Positions 17,838 through 26,201 of a DNA stretch of 64,000 nucleotides are shown piece by piece. The DNA is taken from positions 186,001 through 250,000 of the forward strand of contig NZ_JARGER010000043.1 in NCBI RefSeq assembly GCF_029210375.1, written 5' to 3'. The translations under genes were made by a program, and so were the position numbers. Within the stretch, counting starts at the first letter, position 1; the number at the start of each line of letters is the position of its first letter. The notes under the pieces were generated by a model that saw nothing but the letters and a program-made list of their open reading frames with translations, was not told where the DNA came from and did no database searches. The DNA is from Nocardioides sp. YIM 152315 (GTDB lineage Bacteria; Actinomycetota; Actinomycetes; Propionibacteriales; Nocardioidaceae).

Positions 17838-18625
17838 GCGAGGACTCGCCTCAGGAACTGCTGTGTACGAGCTTCCTTCGGGTGGTCCAACACCTCGCCC
17901 GGCGTGCCGTCTTCGACAACGATGCCGTCCGCCATGAACACGATCCGATCAGCTACGCGTCGGGCAAATCCCATCTCATGCGTGACAACCAGCATCGTTC
18001 GCCCGTCCTTGGCAAGGGCGGTCATCACGTCGAGGACCTCCCCCACCAGTTCCGGGTCGAGGGCCGAGGTCGGCTCGTCGAAGAGCAGGAACAGAGGCTT
18101 CATTGCGACCGCTCGGGCGATGGCGACGCGCTGACGCTGCCCTCCGGACAATTGGGACGGGTAGTAGTCGACCTTGTCCCCGAGGCCGACACGGTTGAGC
18201 AGTGCCACAGCCTCCTCGCGCACGACAGCCGCCTTGCGCTTCTGGACCCGCACGGGTCCTTCCATCACGTTCTGGAGCGCAGTGAAGTGCGGAAACAGGT
18301 TGAAGTGCTGGAACACCATCGCCGTGCGTGCCCGCTGGGCCGACAGGTGACGCTCCGGCAGCTCATGCAGCTTGCCGTTGTCTAGGCGGAACCCGATCGG
18401 GTCACCCCCGACCCAGATCTCCCCGGAATCAGGTGCTTCCAACCTGTTCAGCGTGCGCAAGAAGGTCGACTTGCCAGCTCCCGATGGCCCGATAAGACAC
18501 ACCACCTCGCCGGGGTGCACCTCAAGTGAGACGTCCTTCAGAACCTGGTGGTGCCCATAGGACTTGTTGACACGCACCGCTTCGAGAACCGGTGCCTCAG
18601 CAAGTTGAACGTCGTTTGCCGTCAT
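17834..18625 (-). CDS. Polar amino acid ABC transporter, ATP-binding protein
   Basis: Predicted 263 residues, GlnQ/HisP type. Walker A GPSGAGKST, signature LSGGQRQRVAIARA, Walker B LLFDEPTSALDPE and the switch histidine (VVTHEMGFA) are intact. It follows the permease gene after 19 bases with an AGGAG ribosome site. Confidence 0.95.
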   Translation of the reverse strand: MTANDVQLAEAPVLEAVRVNKSYGHHQVLKDVSLEVHPGEVVCLIGPSGAGKSTFLRTLNRLEAPDSGEIWVGGDPIGFRLDNGKLHELPERHLSAQRARTAMVFQHFNLFPHFTALQNVMEGPVRVQKRKAAVVREEAVALLNRVGLGDKVDYYPSQLSGGQRQRVAIARAVAMKPLFLLFDEPTSALDPELVGEVLDVMTALAKDGRTMLVVTHEMGFARRVADRIVFMADGIVVEDGTPGEVLDHPKEARTQQFLRRVLA

Positions 18626-18644
18626 GACTTTCTCCTGAGGATTG

Positions 18645-19586
18645 TCATCGCTTGGTTCTCATGAACGGTGCCGAGAAGATGCTCGACGAGAGGCTGCGGC
18701 CGGTCGTCAGTCGCGCCGGCATCCCCTGCTTGCGACCTCGCTTGTCGAACGCCCGCTCCAGGAACCGCTGACCAATGCTGGCCACGGTGACGAGCACCAT
18801 GTACCAAATGGCCGCCGCGATGAGCGTCTCCATGACCTGCAGGTTGAAGGACGAGATGTTGTTCGAGGCCTTGACGAGTTCCAGGAAGCCGATGACTGAC
18901 GCCAGCGACGTGCTCTTGAGCAGGTCGATGAAGTTGTTGCCTGTCGGAGGAATGATGACTGGCATGGCCTGCGGTAGCACGATACGAAAAGTGCGTTGCA
19001 TTGGAGTCTGGCCGATCGACTGAGCCGCCTCGATCTGCCCCGAGTCCACACTCTTGAGTCCGGCCCTCACGATCTCAGCCATGTAACCGCCTTGGCTGAG
19101 CGCAAGGCCCAGGAAAGCGGCGAAGAACGCCGTCATGACATCGTTCGTGTTGGACTCGAAGATGCTGAGGTCGGTCCCCGGGACGCCGATGACGATTTGC
19201 GGGAAGACCAGCGCGAGGTTGTACCAGAGCAGGATCTGCACCAGCAACGGGAGTCCTCGGAACAACCAGACGTAGAACACCGCAAAGACACTGGCGACGG
19301 GATTGTTCGAGACCCGCATTAGCGCTATGACCACGCCGACGACGATGGCCGCCGCCATGGAGGTCAGCGCCAAGACGATCGTGTTGACGAGACCTTCCAG
19401 CACGACCGGGTGCACGAGATACCCGGGGATGGCCGCATAGTCGATGTTGCCGCCCGCGGCGCTCCACACCAGCACCAGCACCAGAGCGATGATGAGTGCA
19501 GCGACAACCCAACGTCCCCAGTGCTTGAGCCTCACCTGAGGGAGCAGGGTCCGCTCATCGTGCGTCTGCGACGTTGTGATGGTCAT
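18645..19586 (-). CDS. Polar amino acid ABC transporter, permease
   Basis: Predicted 313 residues, HisM/GlnP type, with about five membrane segments; the EAA-like loop GGYMAEIVRAGLKSVDSGQ marks the ATPase contact. ATG 19586 begins right after the stop of the binding-protein gene; a GTG at 19598 would add four residues. A single permease gene implies a homodimeric channel. Confidence 0.93.
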   Translation of the reverse strand: MTITTSQTHDERTLLPQVRLKHWGRWVVAALIIALVLVLVWSAAGGNIDYAAIPGYLVHPVVLEGLVNTIVLALTSMAAAIVVGVVIALMRVSNNPVASVFAVFYVWLFRGLPLLVQILLWYNLALVFPQIVIGVPGTDLSIFESNTNDVMTAFFAAFLGLALSQGGYMAEIVRAGLKSVDSGQIEAAQSIGQTPMQRTFRIVLPQAMPVIIPPTGNNFIDLLKSTSLASVIGFLELVKASNNISSFNLQVMETLIAAAIWYMVLVTVASIGQRFLERAFDKRGRKQGMPARLTTGRSLSSSIFSAPFMRTKR

Positions 19587-19587
19587 G

Positions 19588-20553
19588 TCAGGAACCACCG
19601 TTTACGGTTGCTTCCTCGATCGCGCCGTGCTCGGTGCCCCAAGCGTCCAGGATCTGCTCGTAGGTCCCATCAGCGATGAGGGCGTTCAGGGCCTCGGCGA
19701 TCACGTCGCGCAGCTCCGGGTTCTCCTTGTTGACTCCGATCCCGTAGGGCGCTCCCTCGATGACCGGGATGTCGACGACCTCGAACGCTTCGCCGTCGTC
19801 GATCGTCCTCTCGAGGTAGATGGCCGTGGGCAGGTCCTGCAGCAAGACGTCGATGCGCCCAGTCCGAAGCTGGTTCTGGTTCGTGGTGTCGCTGTCGGTG
19901 ACGAAGGTCTCGATGGCGTCCTCACCATCGGCGACACACTGCTCGCTCTGTGCCTCAGCCCACTGCTGGTTGATGGTGCCGGTGGTGGTGGCAACCGTCT
20001 TTCCGCACAGGTCATCAGGGCCCTCGATGCCGGCCGGATTGCCCTTCTGGATGACCAGGGCGATCCCCGACATCAAGTAGTCGACAAAGTCGATCGCTTC
20101 CTGGCGCTCCGCGTTGTCGTTCATCGCGGCCATCGTCGCCTCGACCCGGCCGCTCTGCAGGCTCGTGATGAGGGCTGCAAAGTCCATGTTCTGGTAGCCG
20201 ATCTCAAGGCCGAGCTTCTTGCCGATGGCCTGCAGGATGTCGTTGTCATTGCCGATCACGGTCTCGCCGTCCTGATCCAGGAACATGCTCGGCGGGAAGT
20301 ACAGGTACGTTCCGACATTGAGCTCGCCGTCCTCGGCAATCTCGGCGGGCACCTTGGCAGCGAGAGCCTCGTCCTTCTCGACAGATTCGATGATCGAGGC
20401 GTTGTCGGGGATGGCCGCCGCCGCTTCCCCAGTCGTGCCCGCACCGGCCGAGTTGCCATCCGTTGCGGTGCCGTCGGAAGAGTCACTGCAAGCAGTGAGG
20501 CTGAGGGCGGCGATGACTGCGAGGGCCGACAACCGCGGGAACGTCGTGCGCAT
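19588..20553 (-). CDS. Polar amino acid ABC transporter, substrate-binding lipoprotein
   Basis: Predicted 321 residues, family 3 solute-binding protein. The N terminus is a lipoprotein signal with lipobox LTAC (cysteine at about residue 22). The mature part shows YQNMDFAALITSLQSGRVEAT and the DVLLQDLPTAIYL hinge region of the family. First gene of the operon, so its promoter lies in 20554-20905 next to the divergent GntR gene. Confidence 0.94.
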   Translation of the reverse strand: MRTTFPRLSALAVIAALSLTACSDSSDGTATDGNSAGAGTTGEAAAAIPDNASIIESVEKDEALAAKVPAEIAEDGELNVGTYLYFPPSMFLDQDGETVIGNDNDILQAIGKKLGLEIGYQNMDFAALITSLQSGRVEATMAAMNDNAERQEAIDFVDYLMSGIALVIQKGNPAGIEGPDDLCGKTVATTTGTINQQWAEAQSEQCVADGEDAIETFVTDSDTTNQNQLRTGRIDVLLQDLPTAIYLERTIDDGEAFEVVDIPVIEGAPYGIGVNKENPELRDVIAEALNALIADGTYEQILDAWGTEHGAIEEATVNGGS

Positions 20554-20905
20554 TTGATGCTCCGGCTTCTAGGAGGTGTGATGCTGATGTGGTGTACGGG
20601 CGCCGCTGCCGAGGTGGTTCTGCGAGTTCCCTCGGAGACGCCGTCACCGAGGACCGTGACCGATTCCTGCCGGCTCACGTCCACGCCAGGCGACGCCTGA
20701 TCAAGTCGACTCCATTGGCCTCTTTGGGCCGGAATGAACTGGATTGGTTGAACCCTAGGTGAGTTCGATCACTACAGCAAGACCTTCTTGCCACCGAATT
20801 GACCAATTCGTCCGATTGATGACGCGGCACAAGTGGTTAAGACGCTTGATCGGTCGCGATTGACCACGATTGGTAGACTCCAGTCGCCGCGACGAAGGAG
20901 AAACA
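20554..20905. promoter_or_regulatory. Divergent promoter region with TTGGT/ACCAA half-sites
   Basis: No gene. Between the amino-acid transporter operon and the GntR gene there are repeated ATTGGT or ACCAAT half-sites: 20743-20748, the palindrome GAATTGACCAATTC at 20796-20809, ATTGACCA at 20859-20866 and ATTGGT at 20869-20874. FadR-subfamily GntR proteins commonly bind TTGGT-n-ACCAA sites, so autoregulation and control of the transporter operon by the adjacent regulator is likely (inference). Confidence 0.45.
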
Positions 20906-21580
20906 GTGACGCAGGGTCTGGCCGATACGCGAGGTTCCCGCCTGGTGCTCGAGCACCTCGAGCACCTCATCACGTCGCAGGCACTGCAGCCGGGCGATCG
21001 ACTTCCCACTGAACGTGCGCTCGAGCAGAGCCTGGACTGCAGTCGAACCGACATTCGGCGGGCGCTGTCACAGCTCGAGATCGACGGCCGCGTGTTGCGC
21101 CACGTTGGGCGCGGCACGTTCCTCGCTCCGCGTCGGACGGAACCGATCGACGCTCAGGGCAACGCCTCTAGTCCGACTGAGTTCATGGCCGCACGCGTCT
21201 TGATCGAGCCCAGAATTGCGTCCATGGCAGCGCTGAACGCGACCTCCGCGGACTTCGCCGAGATGCAGCGGTGCCTGGATGGAGGTGATGGCGCAGACTT
21301 GCACGAGGAGTTCGAAGCCTGGGACCTCGCCCTGCATCGCAGCATTGCTCTAGCCACTCACAATGGCGTGATCACCGCCATGATCGACATCATGAATTCG
21401 TCGCGGCACGACCCGACATGGGGCAGCCTGAAGCGGCGCACGTTCGATGCAACTCGCTGCCAGGCCTACCGCGAAGAGCACCACCGAATCGTCGCGGCAT
21501 TGCAGGACCGAGACGCGCCGGCTGCCGAACTTGCAATGCAAGAGCACCTCGAGTCCGTTCGCCGCACCATCTTCGGCTGA
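20906..21580 (+). CDS. FCD-domain GntR (FadR-type) transcriptional regulator
   Basis: Predicted 224 residues. An N-terminal winged helix (GDRLPTERALEQ, CSRTDIRRALSQL, GRGTFLAP) is followed by an FCD ligand-binding domain with metal-type residues (EAWDLALHRSIA, EEHHRIVAAL). GTG 20906 is chosen because GAAGGAG lies 6 bases upstream. Divergent from the amino-acid transporter operon, which it probably represses until a small organic acid binds. A close paralogue is encoded at 34708-35376. Confidence 0.9.
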   Translation: MTQGLADTRGSRLVLEHLEHLITSQALQPGDRLPTERALEQSLDCSRTDIRRALSQLEIDGRVLRHVGRGTFLAPRRTEPIDAQGNASSPTEFMAARVLIEPRIASMAALNATSADFAEMQRCLDGGDGADLHEEFEAWDLALHRSIALATHNGVITAMIDIMNSSRHDPTWGSLKRRTFDATRCQAYREEHHRIVAALQDRDAPAAELAMQEHLESVRRTIFG

Positions 21581-21857
21581 GGCGCAAACAGGGTTTACCC
21601 GGCCTCGTTTGCAGGAGGCGCAAGTCCGTAGGTCGGTCGGATCGTCGACGAACGCGCGTGGGATGAGCGGCTCTTAATACGCTCTACAGTGTCGTGCTCG
21701 ACGCCGAGCGCGCGGTGAGCCCATCTGCGCCGGCGACCCAGTGCTCATCAACGCGAGCGACACGCTGCTTGCATCAGCGCCGCAGGGTGCGGCAGTCGCC
21801 GCGACCTGGTTGAGCATGTGGGCACCGGCCCGAGTTGGCAGGGCGACGAAAAGACAC
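21581..21857. other. Intergenic, no supported gene
   Basis: Between two convergent GntR genes. Short frames exist on both strands but none has a ribosome site or recognisable motif, and I see no clear hairpin. Confidence 0.4.
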
Positions 21858-22619
21858 TCAGCTGCTTCGGGTCCGGCCATTGGGCGTGCGGCTTGGCCCC
21901 GCGGAGTGAACATCAAGGACCGCTTCTAGGTGACCCCTTGCGTGCCGAAGTGCGGCAGCGGGATCCCTTAACCTAATCGCCCGCAGCAGCTCATCGTGCT
22001 CATCGACGAATTTCACCAGAGGCTGGTGGGAAGAGCCTTCTCGAATGGATTGCTGGGTGCCAACTTCCATGCCACGGTACAGATGAGCGATGACAGGGTT
22101 GTGAGCAGCTAGGATCACCGCTAGATGAAAACGGGCCGATAGCTGGATGAGCAGATCGAAGTCGCCACGCTCCGCCGCGATTCGCGAGTCACCCAGCAGG
22201 GACTCCATCATTGCGATGTCATCTTGCGAAGCGCGCACTGCAGCAATCTCAGCCGCCTGGGACTCGATGGCGAGTCGAGCTTCTAGTACGTACCGCAAAT
22301 CGGCATCGCTGAGGAAGCGGTGCAGAACGGCATCCAGCTCGTGAGTTGCGCGCACGTAGGTGCCGCTCCCTTGGATCGTCTCGAGCATGCCGACGTGAAC
22401 CAGAGACTGGACGGCTTGACGCAGCGTGACGCGGCTGACCCCAAACCGCACCAAGAGGTCGGCCTCGGGTGGCAGCTTCGAGCCGACGGGCCACTCCCCA
22501 CGTTCGATGGGCTCCTGAAGCTGTTTCAGTACCTGCTGCACCAGCACGGACCGCCGGGGGCCATCGCCTTCCCCTGTCACACGCTCTCCGCTCTGAAGGG
22601 ATACTCTTTTCGCGAGCAT
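21858..22619 (-). CDS. FCD-domain GntR transcriptional regulator
   Basis: Predicted 253 residues. Winged helix (GSKLPPEADLLVRFGVSRVTLRQAV is the DNA-recognition region, split here for length: GSKLPPEADLLV, then FGVSRVTLRQAV), GSGTYVRA wing, then an FCD domain (RYVLEARLAIESQAAEIAA, LSARFHLAVILAAHN, DEHDELLRAI). It is a separate reverse-strand gene next to the ribose-type transporter block. Not closely similar to the other three GntR proteins of the window, so it probably answers to a different ligand. Confidence 0.88.
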   Translation of the reverse strand: MLAKRVSLQSGERVTGEGDGPRRSVLVQQVLKQLQEPIERGEWPVGSKLPPEADLLVRFGVSRVTLRQAVQSLVHVGMLETIQGSGTYVRATHELDAVLHRFLSDADLRYVLEARLAIESQAAEIAAVRASQDDIAMMESLLGDSRIAAERGDFDLLIQLSARFHLAVILAAHNPVIAHLYRGMEVGTQQSIREGSSHQPLVKFVDEHDELLRAIRLRDPAAALRHARGHLEAVLDVHSAGPSRTPNGRTRSS

Positions 22620-22849
22620 AGGCCCGCTCTCTTGCCTTGACTAGCGACGAGCGCTTGCCGTCTCAACTGACGAGCGTCGATCGAGGTTGTCTACCGGCCG
22701 CCAAAACGAATCGCGATGGGGTAGACAGCGCTAAGAAAGGACACCGGGCGAAAGACTGGTTGCTGACCGCGACTTCACGGTCCTTTGAACGGGCGAATGC
22801 CGGCGCAGCCCCATGCGTCAATGGGTCCTGCCAGGCAGTCCTAACCAGG

Positions 22850-23509
22850 TCAGTGGTGCGCTTGAGCGTTGTCCGCGAGTCCGCTGGCCGTGAGCACGGT
22901 TGTCTGCAGATGTGCGGCGACTGCCTGGCCAGCACGCTCGGAGTCGCGAGCTCGCAGGGCCGACAAGATCTCTTGATGCTCCAGCGCAGCTGACTCCCGG
23001 CGCGCGGGGACACCCACCAGGCTGATGTAGACGTCGGCGCGGAGCCCCAGGGATCGGATCATCTCGATCCACTGCGGCCTGCCGCTGATCTCGTAAGTCC
23101 GGTTGTGAAACGTCCGGTTGAGCTCGATCCAGCGCTCCCCGTCACTCTTGTCGAGCGCCTCGAGGATGGCAGACAGCTCATCGAGCTGTGAGTCCGTGAT
23201 TCGCGACGCCACGTGGCGCGCGACCATGGCCTCCAAGACCGCGCGCATGTCGTAGAGCTCAACTAGATCGTCCAGCGAGATCGACACGACGGTTGCACCC
23301 CGTCGATCCATGCGCACCAAGCCGTCCTGCGCTAGCCGTTGCAATGCCTCACGAAGAGGCGTCCGGCTCGCACCGAACTGCGACGCAAGCTCGTCCTGGC
23401 GCAACAGCGTGCCAGGCCGGAGTTCACCCATCATGATCCGTTGACGCAGGAGAGAAGCAATCTCATCCGCGACGCTAACCCTTGACGCGGTCAATTCGAA
23501 GGAAGTCAC
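22850..23509 (-). CDS. FCD-domain GntR regulator, last gene of the ribose-type ABC operon
   Basis: Predicted 219 residues. The helix-turn-helix reads LASQFGASRTPLREALQRL and the wing RRGATV; the FCD domain shows DMRAVLEAMVARHVA, NRTFHNRTYE and LEHQEILSAL with the family's metal-binding histidines. The GTG start overlaps the permease stop (GTGA), so the regulator is made with the transporter it probably controls. The CGGTATACCG palindrome upstream of the operon (27269-27278) is a candidate target. Confidence 0.9.
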   Translation of the reverse strand: MTSFELTASRVSVADEIASLLRQRIMMGELRPGTLLRQDELASQFGASRTPLREALQRLAQDGLVRMDRRGATVVSISLDDLVELYDMRAVLEAMVARHVASRITDSQLDELSAILEALDKSDGERWIELNRTFHNRTYEISGRPQWIEMIRSLGLRADVYISLVGVPARRESAALEHQEILSALRARDSERAGQAVAAHLQTTVLTASGLADNAQAHH

Positions 23510-24552
23510 TTTGCCACTCTCTTGGCCGACCGGGCCTGCTTCAGGGTGCTACGAACGCGACGTCGGGCGGCTCTGCTATCCAGCTTGCGACGAACGAAGT
23601 CGACCGTAGCAGCGCCGATGAACACGAGTCCGATGACGATCTGCTGCTGGTCGTACCCCACTCCGTACAGGTCGAGACCATTCTGCAGAATGACGATCAG
23701 CAGCACACCCGAAATGGTGCGAGTGACGGAGCCGCGTCCGCCGAACAGGCTCGTGCCGCCCATGACGATGGCGGCGACCGCGTAGAGCTCCAGTGCCGCT
23801 GCCCCGTTGGGCTGCCCGGACTGCGTACGCGTCATGAGCGCGAGACCACCAAGGGCGATGGTGAGGCCGGAGATCATGAAGCACAAGATCTTGATTCGCG
23901 TGACCGAGATGCCGGCAAGCCGCGCCGCCTCAGGGTTTCCACCAACGGCAAGGACGCGATAGCCGAAGCTCGTCTGTCGCTGCACGTAGACCAGCGATCC
24001 CACCGTGATGATCATGAGCCAGGTGATGGCCGACAGCCCGAGGAACTCGCCGGTGGCCAGGGTGGTGAACCCGCTTGGCAGACCCGTGACGATGCCGCCG
24101 TCGGTCCGAGAGAGCGCCACGCCGCGAAGAATGACCGCCATCCCGAGGGTCGCGACAAAGGCGGGCACTTCGAGCTTCGTTACTAGGAGGCCGTTGATAA
24201 GCCCCAACGTCAGCCCGCAAGCGAGCCCCGCAAGCAAGCCCGCGATCACACTTCCGGTGGCCGCCATCGTGCTTGCGGACAGCACGCTCGTGAGTGCGAC
24301 TCCGGCTCCGATAGACAGGTCCAGCTCGCGAGCGAGAATGACGAAGGTGGCGCCTGTGGCGACCAGCATCAATAGGACCATCTGGTTCAGCAGGTTGTTG
24401 AGGTTGCCGGAGCTTAGGAAGAAGTCCGAGACGCTGCTGAGGTAGACGATCAGCGCCAGGATCACCCCAGGCACGAACAGGGCGTCAACCCAAAAGCTGG
24501 CGGGCTTGCTGCTTGTCTTGGTTTGCTCGACGACGTGCGCAACTGCAGTCAC
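23506..24552 (-). CDS. Ribose/autoinducer-type ABC transporter permease
   Basis: Predicted 348-residue RbsC-type permease with roughly nine to ten hydrophobic segments. Characteristic are ATFVILARELDLSIGAGVAL, GLINGLLVTKLEVPAFVATLG and GGTSLFGGRGSV, the family's ATPase-contact and pore regions. The GTG overlaps the ATPase stop. Substrates of this group include sugars, nucleosides and also aromatic or purine-like compounds, so the substrate is not fixed by family. Confidence 0.93.
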   Translation of the reverse strand: MTAVAHVVEQTKTSSKPASFWVDALFVPGVILALIVYLSSVSDFFLSSGNLNNLLNQMVLLMLVATGATFVILARELDLSIGAGVALTSVLSASTMAATGSVIAGLLAGLACGLTLGLINGLLVTKLEVPAFVATLGMAVILRGVALSRTDGGIVTGLPSGFTTLATGEFLGLSAITWLMIITVGSLVYVQRQTSFGYRVLAVGGNPEAARLAGISVTRIKILCFMISGLTIALGGLALMTRTQSGQPNGAAALELYAVAAIVMGGTSLFGGRGSVTRTISGVLLIVILQNGLDLYGVGYDQQQIVIGLVFIGAATVDFVRRKLDSRAARRRVRSTLKQARSAKRVAK

Positions 24553-26120
24553 GGTCGACCTCCTTGAGAATTGTGGGCGCCGGCTACGTCGAGGGCTAGG
24601 AAGTTGGGCGGCTGCTGCGCCTGACTGACCCCGGCCAGCGCGATCTTGTTGGGAGTGAGTTCAGGACCGGTCAAGCTGTCGACGACTTCTCCGTCTTCGA
24701 GGACCAGCACTCGGTCACAAAGGTTCGTCAGCTCCTCGGGGTCCGAGGAGAAAACCAGGACGGCTCCTCCGCGGTCCGCGAACTCGCGCAGGAGCAGGTG
24801 AATCTGCATGCGGGCTCCGATGTCCACACCTTGGGTCGGCTCGTCCACCGCGATGATGCTCGGACCGGAGGCGAGGACGCGAGCGATCAGGACCTTCTGC
24901 TGGTTGCCCCCGGAAAGGGTCGTGATCCGATCTGCCGGCGCACCCATCCGGATGCTTAGAGTCACCTTGTACGAGTCGCAGAGCTTCCTCACCGCCGACC
25001 GGCTGACCCGGCCGAAACGCCCGAGCTTTTGTAGACTCGAGAGCGCCATGTTGTCGGCGATGCTCATGTCAGGTGCAATTCCTTCGCGACGACGGTCCCC
25101 CGAGAGGAACGCGACGCCGCTCCTCTTCGCCAGGAGAGGTGTTCCGGTCCTGAACGGCTTGCCGTTAAGTGTCGCCACGCAGTCCCCCGCCAGCGCGCCT
25201 CCAATGACCCGTACCGCATCGGTCGCCCCAGAGCCCAACACCCCGGTCATTCCGAGGATCTCGCATCGGTGGAGTCCGAAGTTGATGGTCTTCCCGAGTA
25301 GTGGAAGTTCGAGGGTCTGGACGTCCAGCATGACTTCGTTCGACTGGACATCAGGATTGGCGGTCTTGCGAAGGTCATGCTCGGCAAGTCCTTGCGGACC
25401 GAGCATCAGGTCGACCATCTCGACCTGGCTGATGGGCTTCGTCAGCGATCCGACAAGCGCGCCCTCACGCACGACGGTGACCTCGTCGCAGTACTCCTGA
25501 ACCTCCGCGAGCCGGTGGCTAATGATGGCAATTCCGGTGCCCTGCGCCGCGAGCCTTCTCGCGAAGTCAAGGACGACGCGAGATGCCGCCGATTCGAGGC
25601 TGGCCGTGACCTCGTCGAGCAGCAGGAAGGCAGGCCGAGTCGCCATCGCCGCCGCCAGTTCGACCAGTCGCTGCTCCGCAAGCGGCAGTGTGCTGACTGG
25701 GCGGTCGACCTCAACGTCGACGCCTAGAGAGTTCAGTAGGTCGGTGGCGTGGCTGCGGATGCGGTGGCGATCGATCAGGCCGAATCTCTTGGGAAGACGC
25801 TGCTGCGCGACGCCGAAGATGTTGGTTGCTACATCGAGATCCTGGAACAACTGGGACTCTTGATGAATGGTGAGAACGCCGTGCGATTTCGCGTCAGCCG
25901 GCGATCGCAGTGTCGCATTCACCCCGTCGACCTGGACTGAGCCGACGGTCGGGCTGATCGCTCCGCTGAGCAGCTTCACGATCGTGCTCTTGCCTGCTCC
26001 GTTCTGACCGATGAGCCCGCAGACCTTTCCAGATCGCAACGTGATCGAGACATCGTTCAACACACGCGTGGCACCGTAGGAATGGGACACGTCGTGGAGG
26101 CCGTAGGAACGATCGGTCAT
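24549..26120 (-). CDS. Ribose-type ABC transporter, tandem ATP-binding protein
   Basis: Predicted 523 residues with two nucleotide-binding domains, RbsA/MglA type. Domain 1 has Walker A GQNGAGKST, the unusual signature LPLAEQRLVELAAA and LLLDEVTASLES. Domain 2 has the degenerate Walker A GVLGSGATDAV, signature LSGGNQQKVLIARVL and VDEPTQGVDIGAR. This asymmetry is normal for the family. A perfect hairpin lies between this start and the binding-protein gene. Confidence 0.94.
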   Translation of the reverse strand: MTDRSYGLHDVSHSYGATRVLNDVSITLRSGKVCGLIGQNGAGKSTIVKLLSGAISPTVGSVQVDGVNATLRSPADAKSHGVLTIHQESQLFQDLDVATNIFGVAQQRLPKRFGLIDRHRIRSHATDLLNSLGVDVEVDRPVSTLPLAEQRLVELAAAMATRPAFLLLDEVTASLESAASRVVLDFARRLAAQGTGIAIISHRLAEVQEYCDEVTVVREGALVGSLTKPISQVEMVDLMLGPQGLAEHDLRKTANPDVQSNEVMLDVQTLELPLLGKTINFGLHRCEILGMTGVLGSGATDAVRVIGGALAGDCVATLNGKPFRTGTPLLAKRSGVAFLSGDRRREGIAPDMSIADNMALSSLQKLGRFGRVSRSAVRKLCDSYKVTLSIRMGAPADRITTLSGGNQQKVLIARVLASGPSIIAVDEPTQGVDIGARMQIHLLLREFADRGGAVLVFSSDPEELTNLCDRVLVLEDGEVVDSLTGPELTPNKIALAGVSQAQQPPNFLALDVAGAHNSQGGRP

Positions 26121-26163
26121 GGTTCCTCTTTCGTGAAGGCGGAAGCAGTTGGCCAGGGGAATG

Positions 26164-26194
26164 GCCGGTCCGGCTCGGCACGAGCCGGACCGGC
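26164..26194 (-). other. Intercistronic hairpin between binding protein and ATPase genes
   Basis: A perfect 13-bp inverted repeat (GCCGGTCCGGCTC and its complement) with a 5-base loop, 8 bases after the binding-protein stop and 44 bases before the ATPase start. Such stem-loops after solute-binding-protein genes protect the upstream message or thin out downstream transcription, giving excess binding protein. Confidence 0.7.
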
Positions 26195-26201
26195 AGCCTG
26201 G

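Noticed and set aside
12875..20553. Ergothioneine or histidine degradation pathway
   Set aside because: An imidazolonepropionase-like enzyme and a possible C-S lyase are present, but no ergothionase, urocanate hydratase-type or N-carbamoyl amino acid hydrolase gene is seen.
21674..21929. Small overlapping frames on both strands between two GntR genes
   Set aside because: No ribosome site, no motif, and each contradicts the other.
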